Part shown: in pieces, positions 47,701-59,700 of the stretch | Numbering within the stretch: the first letter of the stretch is position 1 | Layout: every line of letters starts with the position of its first letter | NCBI RefSeq assembly: GCF_963855985.1 | Contig: NC_087117.1 | Location: 5,001 to 69,000, forward strand | Length of the DNA: 64,000 bases | Origin: Ostrinia nubilalis | Lineage: Eukaryota > Arthropoda > Insecta > Lepidoptera > Crambidae | Direction of reading: 5' to 3' | Notes under the pieces: model-generated | Told to the model about the DNA's origin: nothing | Seen by the model: the letters and a program-made list of their open reading frames with translations, nothing else | Database searches by the model: none | Translations under genes and position numbers: made by a program

Positions 47701-50700
47701 CGGCGCGTAAAACACAGTTATTGTTCACTGTTTGCTGACGACATGAAAATATACCGCGAAATTAAATCCTGGGAGGACTCCGCACTTTTACAGGAAGATA
47801 TAGAGTCCGTTTATCAGTGGTGCCAGGACAATAAAATGATCTTAAACGTGGCAAAATGTCACCATATAACTTTCACTAAAAAAAGAATCCCTCTTCAGAC
47901 CTCTTACTCAATAAATGGTTCTCAGGTTGGCAGGGTTGATGAGATAAGAGATTTGGGTGTCATCCTGGATAAAAAGTTATCATTCATATCGCACTATAAT
48001 AACATCGTCAACCGGGCTTCCCGTATGCTTGGCTTCCTCAAGCGTGCCACAAAAGATTTTCGTCGAATTGACGCCAAAATAGCTCTCTATAATTCCCTTG
48101 TTAGGTCTATTCTCGAGTTCAGCAGCAGTTGAAAAAAGGATTCCATACTATGGTATGGAATCCTTTTTTCAACACACACATCAACAGAATAGAAAGAATA
48201 AACCGCTCTTTCACGCGACATCTAGCTTTTGTCAGTCGCGGTCAGATTACCGTGCACAACAGCTATGAAGAACGTCTTGATTTCTTCAAAATGCAGAAAC
48301 TATGCGACCGTCGCAAGACGCTAGACTTATTTTTCTTACACAAACTTCTCAACGGCATGGTAGTTTCCCAAGACTCACTTGAAAAAATTCGTTTTCGTGT
48401 TCCAAGGCAAAGTTCTCGCTATCTCTGTAGAGACCTCTTTCACATCCCTTTGTGCAAAACTAAGTTAGGCCAAAACTCGCCACTTAACCGGTTGTGTGCA
48501 ACGTATAATAAAGCGGTGGCTGGCAACTAGGGATTGCAATCCGGTCCGGCGGATCCGGTAATCCGGCGGATCCGGTGTGTTTTTGGACCTACCGGATCCG
48601 GTGAGTCGGCGCCGGATCCGGTGGCGGATCCGGTAAAGCAAAAAATACGCGAACGTGAACTGGGAAAGTCGAGTGCGCGCGCATTTGCCAGATCGCTAGA
48701 CGTGCCGCGACACTACATTGTATTTTCCTTTGCAAAAAATAAATGCTTCTTGTTTTATTGTTTCTTAGGAGTCAGATTGTTTCTTAAAAAGAACTGAAGT
48801 TGAATTTATAAGTACAAATTTAAAAGACTGTTTTGTTGATTTAAGTCTGTGTACCTAGATTATTAATAAGAGTTTAATAGTATTATTACTTAAGTACTTT
48901 CAGATAGGTACTTACATACAGCAATAAGTGAGAGTCAGACTGATTACTAACTTTATTATTTAAAATTTTCATAATTTTATTAGTACAAATTAGTACTTAC
49001 CAAAAATTACAATTAATACCGAAAAATATAAATAAAAGTGACTTTATTTTCCATAAATACGTATTTTCTTGTTCTTTTTATGTACTATTATCAAAACTAA
49101 AAATCACTAAATACTAGACCAAGTTACTTTGCAATCCGGCCGGATCCGTCCGGATCCGGCCGGATTAGCGTCAATCCGGTGAAATCCGGCCGGATTGAAA
49201 ATGATACCGGATTGCAATCCCTACTGGCAACCCAGACACAGACACCGGTCTTGACGTTTTCGGTGACAGCCTCCCTAAATTTAAGTCAAAACTCAAGCCT
49301 GTATTCGGAACGACTTAGGCACCGAACAAAATGAACAATTACTAAATCCTTTATATTGTTCGGTGCTTAAACTCTAGACTCTATTCAATTGATTTTTGTT
49401 TTTACTAGTGTATAATTACCCTAACATTGCAAAAAGAAATGCTGTGTATACCTGTAATTGAGGTCATATACGTATCATGTGTTAAACCATGTTAAAATGT
49501 ATGAACTGTATTATGTATGTGACTTTGTTGGTGTACCTAATAAATAAATAAAATAAATAAAAATAAAACATGCTTCGAAAATATTAGATTTTATAAAAAT
49601 AACCCGACCTGCGTAAAAAATTTACTTTTAGTACAATTTTTAACTATTAGTTTACATTTTGTTAATATTTAAGCATTGGTAGCAAACTGCGGATCTAAAA
49701 ACTGGGCCTGTGTTCATAAATGCAGACGGAGGATTTACTCTGTTTGTTGTGGAAAAAAATTTACGTGATATTTCTCGACACCCCCCCTCTCCCCCACGTG
49801 AGATTAAGTGAGGTTTTTCTGGACCCCCTCCCCCCTAAAAGTCTCACGTAATTTATGGACGCCCCCCTAGCATGCATCTCAGAATTACACGACGCGTAGA
49901 GAACAAATTTCAATCTAATTTGAGTAAATCTTCCGGCCAAATCAATGCGTTCAGCCTGCATCGCGATAGCGATCACTGTGCTTGCAAAAGTTGTTCACAC
50001 TGCCGCGTTCGCGTTCCTAACGTTCACGTTGAAAAATCCATTTTAAAATCAGAAAATCGCTAATGTCGCATACAGACACTGAACCGGACGCCACCTCCAT
50101 TGTCAAGACGCGTCAATGTGAACACATAGCAACAAGTTCATACACGACATCTTTTCACCATCATGCACGATATCGCGTACGCAAGCTGAACGCATCGGTT
50201 TGGGCTAAGCTTAGTAAAAAAAAGTTAAATATTTAGTTTTTTCTAGTGTTAAAGTACCCTAACTTTGCAAAAAGAAATGCTGTGTATACCTGTAATGAGG
50301 GCTATCGTTTTAGCGCTCACCAGTTGGCGCCACTGTAGAGTAAGGTCCTGTCACTTGCTAGTAGCGAAGACAGTGGCGCCAACTTGTGAGCGCTAAAGTG
50401 GTAGGAGGACTATCGCATTTGCACTCATCAAGATGGCGCCACTGTCGAGTAAGGTCCTGTCAATCGCCAGGGGTGCCAACTGTTAGGTATAAAAACGATA
50501 GCCCTCATTGAGGTCATCATGTGTTAAGCATGTTAAAATGTCTGTACTGTATGTGATTTTGTTGGTGAACCTACTTAATAAACAAATAAATATAAAAAGG
50601 ACTCACAGCGCGTTGTTCTCCGATCCGCAGGCGAGGTACTTCCCGTCGGTGGCGAGCCCGACGAAGTTCTTCTCGTTGGCGTGCCCGCTGAACGACCGCA

Positions 50701-53700
50701 CCACGCGCGGGCTGTCCACGCGCCACAGCTTCAGCTGCGAGTCCGTCGACGCCGACACCAGCGCGCGCGCGTCCAGGAACTGCACGTACGACACCGCCTT
50801 GCGGTGGTCGCGGAACACCTGCAAGGATCTGTGCTCAGCTGTGGCGCCATCTACACAGCGCCACAGCTGCAGCCGCGAGTCCGGCGACGCGACACCAGCG
50901 CTCGTCCAGGAACTGCACGTACGACACCGCCTTGCGGTGGTCGCGGAACACCTGCAAGGATCTGTGCTCAGCTGTGGCGCCATCTACACAGCGCCACAGC
51001 TGCAGCCGCGAGTCCGGCGACGCGACACCAGCGCTCGTCCAGGAACTGCACGTACGACACCGCCTTGCGGTGGTCGCGGAACACCTGCAAGGATCTGTGC
51101 TCAGCTGTGGCGCCATCTACACAGCGCCACAGCTGCAGCCGCGAGTCCGGCGACGCGACACCAGCGCTCGTCCAGGAACTGCACGTACGACACCGCCTTG
51201 CGGTGGTCGCGGAACACCTGCAAGGATCTGTGCTCAGCTGTGGCGCCATCTACACAGCGCCACAGCTGCAGCCGCGAGTCCGGCGACGCGACACCAGCGC
51301 TCGTCCAGGAACTGCACGTACGACACCGCCTTGCGGTGGTCGCGGAACACCTGCAAGGATCTGTGCTCAGCTGTGGCGCCATCTACACAGCGCCACAGCT
51401 GCAGCCGCGAGTCCGGCGACGCGACACCAGCGCTCGTCCAGGAACTGCACGTACGACACCGCCTTGCGGTGGTCGCGGAACACCTGCAAGGATCTGTGCT
51501 CAGCTGTGGCGCCATCTACACAGCGCCACAGCTGCAGCCGCGAGTCCGGCGACGCGACACCAGCGCTCGTCCAGGAACTGCACGTACGACACCGCCTTGC
51601 GGTGGTCGCGGAACACCTGCAAGGATCTGTGCTCAGCTGTGGCGCCATCTACACAGCGCCACAGCTGCAGCCGCGAGTCCGGCGACGCGACACCAGCGCT
51701 CGTCCAGGAACTGCACGTACGACACCGCCTTGCGGTGGTCGCGGAACACCTGCAAGGATCTGTGCTCAGCTGTGGCGCCATCTACACAGCGCCACAGCTG
51801 CAGCCGCGAGTCCGGCGACGCGACACCAGCGCTCGTCCAGGAACTGCACGTACGACACCGCCTTGCGGTGGTCGCGGAACACCTGCAAGGATCTGTGCTC
51901 AGCTGTGGCGCCATCTACACAGCGCCACAGCTGCAGCCGCGAGTCCGGCGACGCGACACCAGCGCTCGTCCAGGAACTGCACGTACGACACCGCCTTGCG
52001 GTGGTCGCGGAACACCTGCAAGGATCTGTGCTCAGCTGTGGCGCCATCTACACAGCGCCACAGCTGCAGCCGCGAGTCCGGCGACGCGACACCAGCGCTC
52101 GTCCAGGAACTGCACGTACGACACCGCCTTGCGGTGGTCGCGGAACACCTGCAAGGATCTGTGCTCAGCTGTGGCGCCATCTACACAGCGCCACAGCTGC
52201 AGCCGCGAGTCCGGCGACGCGACACCAGCGCTCGTCCAGGAACTGCACGTACGACACCGCCTTGCGGTGGTCGCGGAACACCTGCAAGGATCTGTGCTCA
52301 GCTGTGGCGCCATCTACACAGCGCCACAGCTGCAGCCGCGAGTCCGGCGACGCGACACCAGCGCTCGTCCAGGAACTGCACGTACGACACCGCCTTGCGG
52401 TGGTCGCGGAACACCTGCAAGGATCTGTGCTCAGCTGTGGCGCCATCTACACAGCGCCACAGCTGCAGCCGCGAGTCCGGCGACGCGACACCAGCGCTCG
52501 TCCAGGAACTGCACGTACGACACCGCCTTGCGGTGGTCGCGGAACACCTGCAAGGATCTGTGCTCAGCTGTGGCGCCATCTACACAGCGCCACAGCTGCA
52601 GCCGCGAGTCCGGCGACGCGACACCAGCGCGCGCGCGTCCAGGAACTGCACGTACGACACCGCCTTGCGGTGGTCGCGGAACACCTGCGAAGGATTAGGC
52701 CTCGCCCATCAGATACAGGGGTGTCTGGTGGCGTCTAAAGAGGCCGCGACGGCGCAGCACGTGTCCTGCGTGCCGCTCGCAGGAGGTTGAAGGCGTAAAG
52801 ACTGCCGAGCGAGACGAATGCCGAGCAGGGAACGCGGACGAATGCTTGAGGCAAAACCCCGACAGTGATGTCCCGCGTTCCCGACTCATATGGCTATCGA
52901 GGGCAACGTCAGGTTTTTAGTGGGTAGGTCCTGCCCTTATGGCAGGGAGAACCCCACATAACCCACTAGCTGCCCCCGCGGCTGGTGGGTATACAAATTA
53001 ATGTATTTTCCTGACGATAAAAAAAACACCTGCAAAGGATCTGTGCTCAGCTGTGGCGCCATCTACACAGCGCCACAGCTGCAGCTGCGAGTCCATACGA
53101 GGAGAGAGGAAATCATTGGGGAGATCTATACTTGACACAATGACTGGCACACGCTAACCGCGCCTGCAAACCTACATCGCGATATCAGAGTTTTCTGCCC
53201 TTAAAAGTGTATAAAGAAGACCGAGATTGTCAGTAATTGGGCCTTAGTCCCCGAGCACAACACCTGCTCGGAAGGAAGCATAACATCTAAGCTTCATCAA
53301 CAGCCCTTTACAGTCCACTGCTGGACTATGAGCCTCCTCCACTATAGTGGAGGGTTTTGCCATAATCTCCACGCTTGGCAGGCGGGTTGGAGATAGCAGT
53401 TTAAAAGATTGATGTTTTTCAGAGAGCGCTGCTGCCCATTCTCTGTTTGATGTGTAGTCCCTAAGTCGCCTCTTACGACACCCGCGGGAAGAGTAGGGGT
53501 TGGTGACAAATGTATTCTACTCTGCCGTCACCACACGGCTTCATCTAAGCTTATTGTGGTTGAACAGCAACAAGTCCCGGTAGCTAAGATGATGGTAACG
53601 GTGAGTGACTGAGTAAAAGTGAGCTCGCAAGTGTTTGTTAGCTTGCTTAGCTCACGGGCTCGCTCGCTAGCTCGCCAGTGTACCTGCAGCGGGTGGCGCG

Positions 53701-56700
53701 GCGCGCGCAGGTCGTAGTAGTGCACGCAGTGGTCCGCGGAGCCGAAGGCGAGGTGGCAGGAGGAGCGCGGGTTGAAGCGCACGCAGCCACGTTGAACATT
53801 GTTCGTTAGCTCGCTAGCTCACGGGCTCGCTCGCTAGCTCGCCAGTGTACCTGCAGCGGGTGGCGCGGCGCGCGCAGGTCGTAGTAGTGCACGCAGTGGT
53901 CCGCGGAGCCGAAGGCGAGGTGGCAGGAGGAGCGCGGGTTGAAGCGCACGCAGCCACGTTGAACATTGTTCGTTAGCTCGCTAGCTCACGGGCTCGCTCG
54001 CTAGCTCGCCAGTGTACCTGCAGCGGGTGGCGCGGCGCGCGCAGGTCGTAGTAGTGCACGCAGTGGTCCGCGGAGCCGAAGGCGAGGTGGCAGGAGGAGC
54101 GCGGGTTGAAGCGCACGCAGCCACGTTGAACATTGTTCGTTAGCTCGCTAGCTCACGGGCTCGCTCGCTAGCTCGCCAGTGTACCTGCAGCGGGTGGCGC
54201 GGCGCGCGCAGGTCGTAGTAGTGCACGCAGTGGTCCGCGGAGCCGAAGGCGAGGTGGCAGGAGGAGCGCGGGTTGAAGCGCACGCAGCCACGTTGAACAT
54301 TGTTCGTTAGCTCGCTAGCTCACGGGCTCGCTCGCTAGCTCGCCAGTGTACCTGCAGCGGGTGGCGCGGCGCGCGCAGGTCGTAGTAGTGCACGCAGTGG
54401 TCCGCGGAGCCGAAGGCGAGGTGGCAGGAGGAGCGCGGGTTGAAGCGCACGCAGCCACGTTGAACATTGTTCGTTAGCTCGCTAGCTCACGGGCTCGCTC
54501 GCTAGCTCGCCAGTGTACCTGCAGCGGGTGGCGCGGCGCGCGCAGGTCGTAGTAGTGCACGCAGTGGTCCGCGGAGCCGAAGGCGAGGTGGCAGGAGGAG
54601 CGCGGGTTGAAGCGCACGCAGCCACGTTGAACATTGTTCGTTAGCTCGCTAGCTCACGGGCTCGCTCGCTAGCTCGCCAGTGTACCTGCAGCGGGTGGCG
54701 CGGCGCGCGCAGGTCGTAGTAGTGCACGCAGTGGTCCGCGGAGCCGAAGGCGAGGTGGCAGGAGGAGCGCGGGTTGAAGCGCACGCAGCCACGTTGAACA
54801 TTGTTCGTTAGCTCGCTAGCTCACGGGCTCGCTCGCTAGCTCGCCAGTGTACCTGCAGCGGGTGGCAGGAGGAGCGCGGGTTGAAGCGCACGCAGCCACG
54901 TTGAACATTGTTCGTTAGCTCGCTAGCTCACGGGCTCGCTCGCTAGCTCGCCAGTGTACCTGCAGCGGGTGGCGCGGCGCGCGCAGGTCGTAGTAGTGCA
55001 CGCAGTGGTCCGCGGAGCCGAAGGCGAGGTGGCAGGAGGAGCGCGGGTTGAAGCGCACGCAGCACACGTTGAACTTGGCCTCGAGCGTGGCCACCGACCG
55101 CTCGGCGTTCAGCGCCCACAGCTTCACGCGCGCGTCGTCCGAGCCCGACGCCAGCAGACGCACGTCCGCCCTGCGAACATACAATGCACACGTGTTTATA
55201 AAAGGGGAAGACCAAGAAGGGTGAGAGTCACTTATAAAGACCAAGAAGGGGGAGAGACACTTTATAGAGACCAGGAAGGCCCCCCATTCACTCACGTCAC
55301 GGTCACTTTAAAGATACTAGAAGGGGGAGAGTCACTTTAAAGATACTAGAAAGGGGAGGGTCACTTTAAAGATACTAGAAAGGGGGAGAGTCACTTTAAT
55401 GATACTAGAAAGAGGAAAGATAAATAGAAGGGGGAATCAAGGGGGGGAAGAATTTATCGAGACCAAAAGGGGAGAATCACTTTATAAAGACCAGAAAGGG
55501 GAGTGAATATACTAGAAGGGGAAGAGTCACTTTATTGAGACCAAAAGGGGAGAGTCACTTTATCGAGACCAAAAGGCGAGTCACTTTATAAAGACCAGAA
55601 AGGGGAGGTTCACTTTAAAGATACTAGAAGGGGGAGAGTCACTTTATTAAAGACCAAAAGAGGAGAGTCACTTTATCAAGACCAAAGGGGGAGAGTCACT
55701 TCATAAGGGTCAGAAGAGGGACAGTCGGTTAACAGTAAATAATTAATAGTTGAAAATTAAAAGTCAGAAGCAAAGGTTGTTTTTTGGTTGTTTAACCTGG
55801 CTTAAAAAAAAGTCGTTGGTTACAACCGCATCTTCACAGCATAAAGTTCAAATTGATGTGGACTCTATGTCCACCACACGTGTGACGTCACACACCGGGG
55901 CGACGGAGACCGTTCCCTCGTAGTCGGAGGACGCGGCACGTGCTCGTGTGACGTCACACGCCGGGAGCGGCACCGACCTGTTGAAGTGCACGGACCAGCA
56001 GCGCTTGTCGTGCTCCTGCAGCGCTGCCGGTGGCCGCGTCCCACACGGAGACGGTTCCCTCGTAGTCGGAGGACGCGGCACGTGCTCGTGTGACGTCACA
56101 CGCCGGGAGCGGCACCGACCTGTTGAAGTGCACGGACCAGCAGCGCTTGTCGTGCTCCTGCAGCGCTGCCGGTGGCCGCGTCCCACACGGAGACGGTTCC
56201 CTCGTAGTCGGAGGACGCGGCACGTGCTCGTGTGACGTCACACGCCGGGAGCGGCACCGACCTGTTGAAGTGCACGGACCAGCAGCGCTTGTCGTGCTCC
56301 TGCAGCGCTGCCGGTGGCCGCGTCCCACACGGAGACGGTTCCCTCGTAGTCGGAGGACGCGGCACGTGCTCGTGTGACGTCACACGCCGGGAGCGGCACC
56401 GACCTGTTGAAGTGCACGGACCAGCAGCGCTTGTCGTGCTCCTGCAGCGCTGCCGGTGGCCGCGTCCCACACGGAGACGGTTCCCTCGTAGTCGGAGGAC
56501 GCGGCACGTGCTCGTGTGACGTCACACGCCGGGAGCGGCACCGACCTGTTGAAGTGCACGGACCAGCAGCGCTTGTCGTGCTCCTGCAGCGCTGCCGGTG
56601 GCCGCGTCCCACACGGAGACGGTTCCCTCGTAGTCGGAGGACGCGGCACGTGCTCGTGTGACGTCACACGCCGGGAGCGGCACCGACCTGTTGAAGTGCA

Positions 56701-59700
56701 CGGACCAGCAGCGCTTGTCGTGCTCCTGCAGCGCTGCCGGTGGCCGCGTCCCACACGGAGACGGTTCCCTCGTAGTCGGAGGACGCGGCACGTGCTCGTG
56801 TGACGTCACACGCCGGGAGCGGCACCGACCTGTTGAAGTGCACGGACCAGCAGCGCTTGTCGTGCTCCTGCAGCGCTGCCGGTGGCCGCGTCCCACACGG
56901 AGACGGTTCCCTCGTAGTCGGAGGACGCGGCACGTGCTCGTGTGACGTCACACGCCGGGAGCGGCACCGACCTGTTGAAGTGCACGGACCAGCAGCGCTT
57001 GTCGTGCTCCTGCAGCGCTGCCGGTGGCCGCGTCCCACACGGAGACGGTTCCCTCGTAGTCGGAGGACGCGGCACGTGCTCGTGTGACGTCACACGCCGG
57101 GAGCGGCACCGACCTGTTGAAGTGCACGGACCAGCAGCGCTTGTCGTGCTCCTGCAGCGCTGCCGGTGGCCGCGTCCCACACGGAGACGGTTCCCTCGTA
57201 GTCGGAGGACGCGGCACGTGCTCGTGTGACGTCACACGCCGGGAGCGGCACCGACCTGTTGAAGTGCACGGACCAGCAGCGCTTGTCGTGCTCCTGCAGC
57301 GCGCGCGTGCGCGTGCCGGTGGCCGCGTCCCACACGGAGACGGTTCCCTCGTAGTCGGAGGAGGCGAGCACGTTCTTGTGGTACGCGTTCCAGGACACGC
57401 ACGAGATCTTGTGCGAGCACTGCATCTCGGCGCACGGGTAGTGCACGTCCACGGCATCCCGCACCACCGCTTCGTACTCGAACACCTGGAAATCGAGGTT
57501 CTCGTGAATTTTGATCTGCTGTCCTCGCTGACATTCGGAGCCAATAAAACTCAGGTTTGATGAATATTTCGTATTATTTGAAAATGTATTGCAATAGTGC
57601 GTATCGCGCGGCGACTGGAAGGTAAGTGATTTTGACAGTACAAAATAATAATTATGAAGTTTAAAAACGCCTGCGATAAAGCAATAGCAAACAATTACAC
57701 GTACTAGAAATTACGATTTAGATAAGAAAGTAAGTTAATTAATTATTTAATTATAAGTTATGCAACTAAGTATTTGAGACACTTGATAGACGGATTGAGC
57801 CGTAACATCTGCTTTTATCATAAAGTTGATTATACCTAGCGGAATAGAGCAACAAAGGATTAAGCGAGCAAGTTCACTAGCAGCAACGCTGTGTATAAAA
57901 AAGATGCGTGATACGACGTAACAGAACCGTTTTTTGCAACTATTTGACAGTTCGTTAGCATTGGCACGCCAAAAACTTGAGCTCTGAGATTTTTTCAGAT
58001 TTTACGTGAGTGAAATCGTTAATGTTTATGAGAAGTGCTTCTGAAACGTGGTGAACTGGTGACTGGTTCAGTGATTGATTATTATTGTACAAAACAGGGG
58101 AATAATCCTGAAAAGTGACACACAAATGACATACAGTGACATCCTAAAATCGGTTTAGTTGACAGCTCGCGGTTCTTGCTCTATTCCGAAGGAATATTAA
58201 CTTTATGGCTTTTAGCTAGATAGCTTGATCTAAACACTGTCACTAAATTTAAATTAAATTCATGTTATATGCGTGACCGCTGATGGCCGCTGGGGCAGGA
58301 AAGTTCTTAAGTGGCGACCTCGAGCCGGAAGACGTAGCGTGGACAGGCCTCCCACTAGGTGGACCGACGATCTGGTGAAGGTCGCGGGAGGTGCCTGGAT
58401 GCGAGCGGCGCAGGACCGGTCTTTGTGGAAATCCTTGGGGGAGGCCTTTGTCCAGCAGTGGACGTCTTTCGGCTGAAACGAACGAACGAACGAACGATAT
58501 GCGTGACGTCACCTTGATCCGCTTGGTGACGCCGGCGATGGCGAAGAACTCGTCGTCCTTGTCGAACTCGATGGTGGACACGATGGTGGAGTAGTTGATG
58601 GCGTCGCTGCAGTACGACAGCGTGGCCAGCGGCCGCAGCGTGCGGTAGCGCGTGAACGCCACCAGGTCCTCGCGGAAGGCTTCAAGACCGCGGGCGCCGC
58701 CTAGCAAACGACAGACTGATATAGACCCATTACAGCAAGCAAGCAAGTAATTGCTATGGAAATGCCTTGAATGCCTTGAATCCTTAAATGCCTAGAGTTG
58801 GACAGACTGATATAGGCTAAAAGCGGGAGTCACTTTATCAAGACCAAAAAGGGGAGTCACTTTATAAGAGCCAGAAGGGGGAGAGACCAGAAGGGGGAGA
58901 GTCGCTTTATAGAGAATTGAAGCGGGAGTCACTTTATCAAGACCAAAAAGGGGTGTCACCTTATAAGAGGCAAAAAGGGGAGAGTCCCTTTATGTAAGCC
59001 AAAAAGGGGAGAGGCACTTTATAAAGACCAGAAGGGGGAGAGTCGCTTAAAAATACGCCTCATTAAATTAAAATTTAAAAAATTAATAAAATAAATTATA
59101 GGTGCCGGAAGGAGGAGAGTCGCTTTATAGGGACCAGAAGGGGGAGAGTTACTTTATAGAAACCTGAAGGGGGAGAGTCACTTTATACGGACCAAAAGGG
59201 GGGCAGTCACTTTACAGTAAATAATTTATAGGGATTTAAAAAGTGTAGTGCAGTGGAATAATTTTAAAAATTAAAACTAAGAAGCAAAGATTGACCCGGT
59301 TGTTTGTTGCGCTTTTCTAAATCGACCGTATCGCTGGTCTTACCCTCTAAACCATACACAAAACAAGAAAGAAAGAAATACACAGAAATAATTTACGCCG
59401 TCAATAAGCTCAACAAAAACAAGCATTACTGTACCTTGCGGCTGCGGCGCGCGGCTGGAGGCGCCCACCGAGTGGTGCGGCGAGCCCACCGGCGCCGCGC
59501 CCTCGGGCAGGCGCTGGTCGCCGCCTGGAACAAGCGAGCCTTCTTGAATTACAGTTCATACGTTAGAAAGAATGACGCGGGCGTTATTGCAAAAAAATAT
59601 ATTATTAAAAACCAAAAACCCAACTGCGTATGTTCGGTGTAATATGACCGAACAAACTGAATCAGCGCACTCGTTCGCGATGCATCGATTTTACCTCAAA

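Larger units (their letters stand above)
46640..49567 (+). mobile_element. Jockey/CR1-group LINE, 5'-truncated, RT and 3' UTR
   Basis: An RT frame at 46882-48132 contains the finger/palm motifs: [33 protein letters not shown] and the catalytic Phe-Ala-Asp-Asp. The coding region continues in 48129-48527 and, after an inserted hAT element, in 49224-49318. Breaks: an insertion of about 4 bp near 46781, a 23-nt foldback insertion near 48130, and the hAT element. The 3' UTR runs to a (TAAA)n tail near 49567. Endonuclease and ORF1 are missing. Inactive. Confidence 0.85.
46359..49866. repeat. Interrupted TIR element (GGGGGCGTCCAT type)
   Basis: Left end 'gggggcgtccattaa' (46359) and right end 'ttatggacgccccc' (49853-49866) are inverted. 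Both sides carry related 'acgtgaga' and poly-C/'ccccctccccc' stretches. The LINE at 46640-49567 appears to have inserted within the element. Such ends belong to a widespread arthropod MITE type. Left end moderately diverged. Confidence 0.5.

Noticed and set aside
50508..52790. Very long repetitive plus-strand frames (up to 760 codons)
   Set aside because: They run through array 2 on the strand opposite to COP1. A 133-bp period keeps three frames open by chance, and the protein is a rotating reading of the same DNA.
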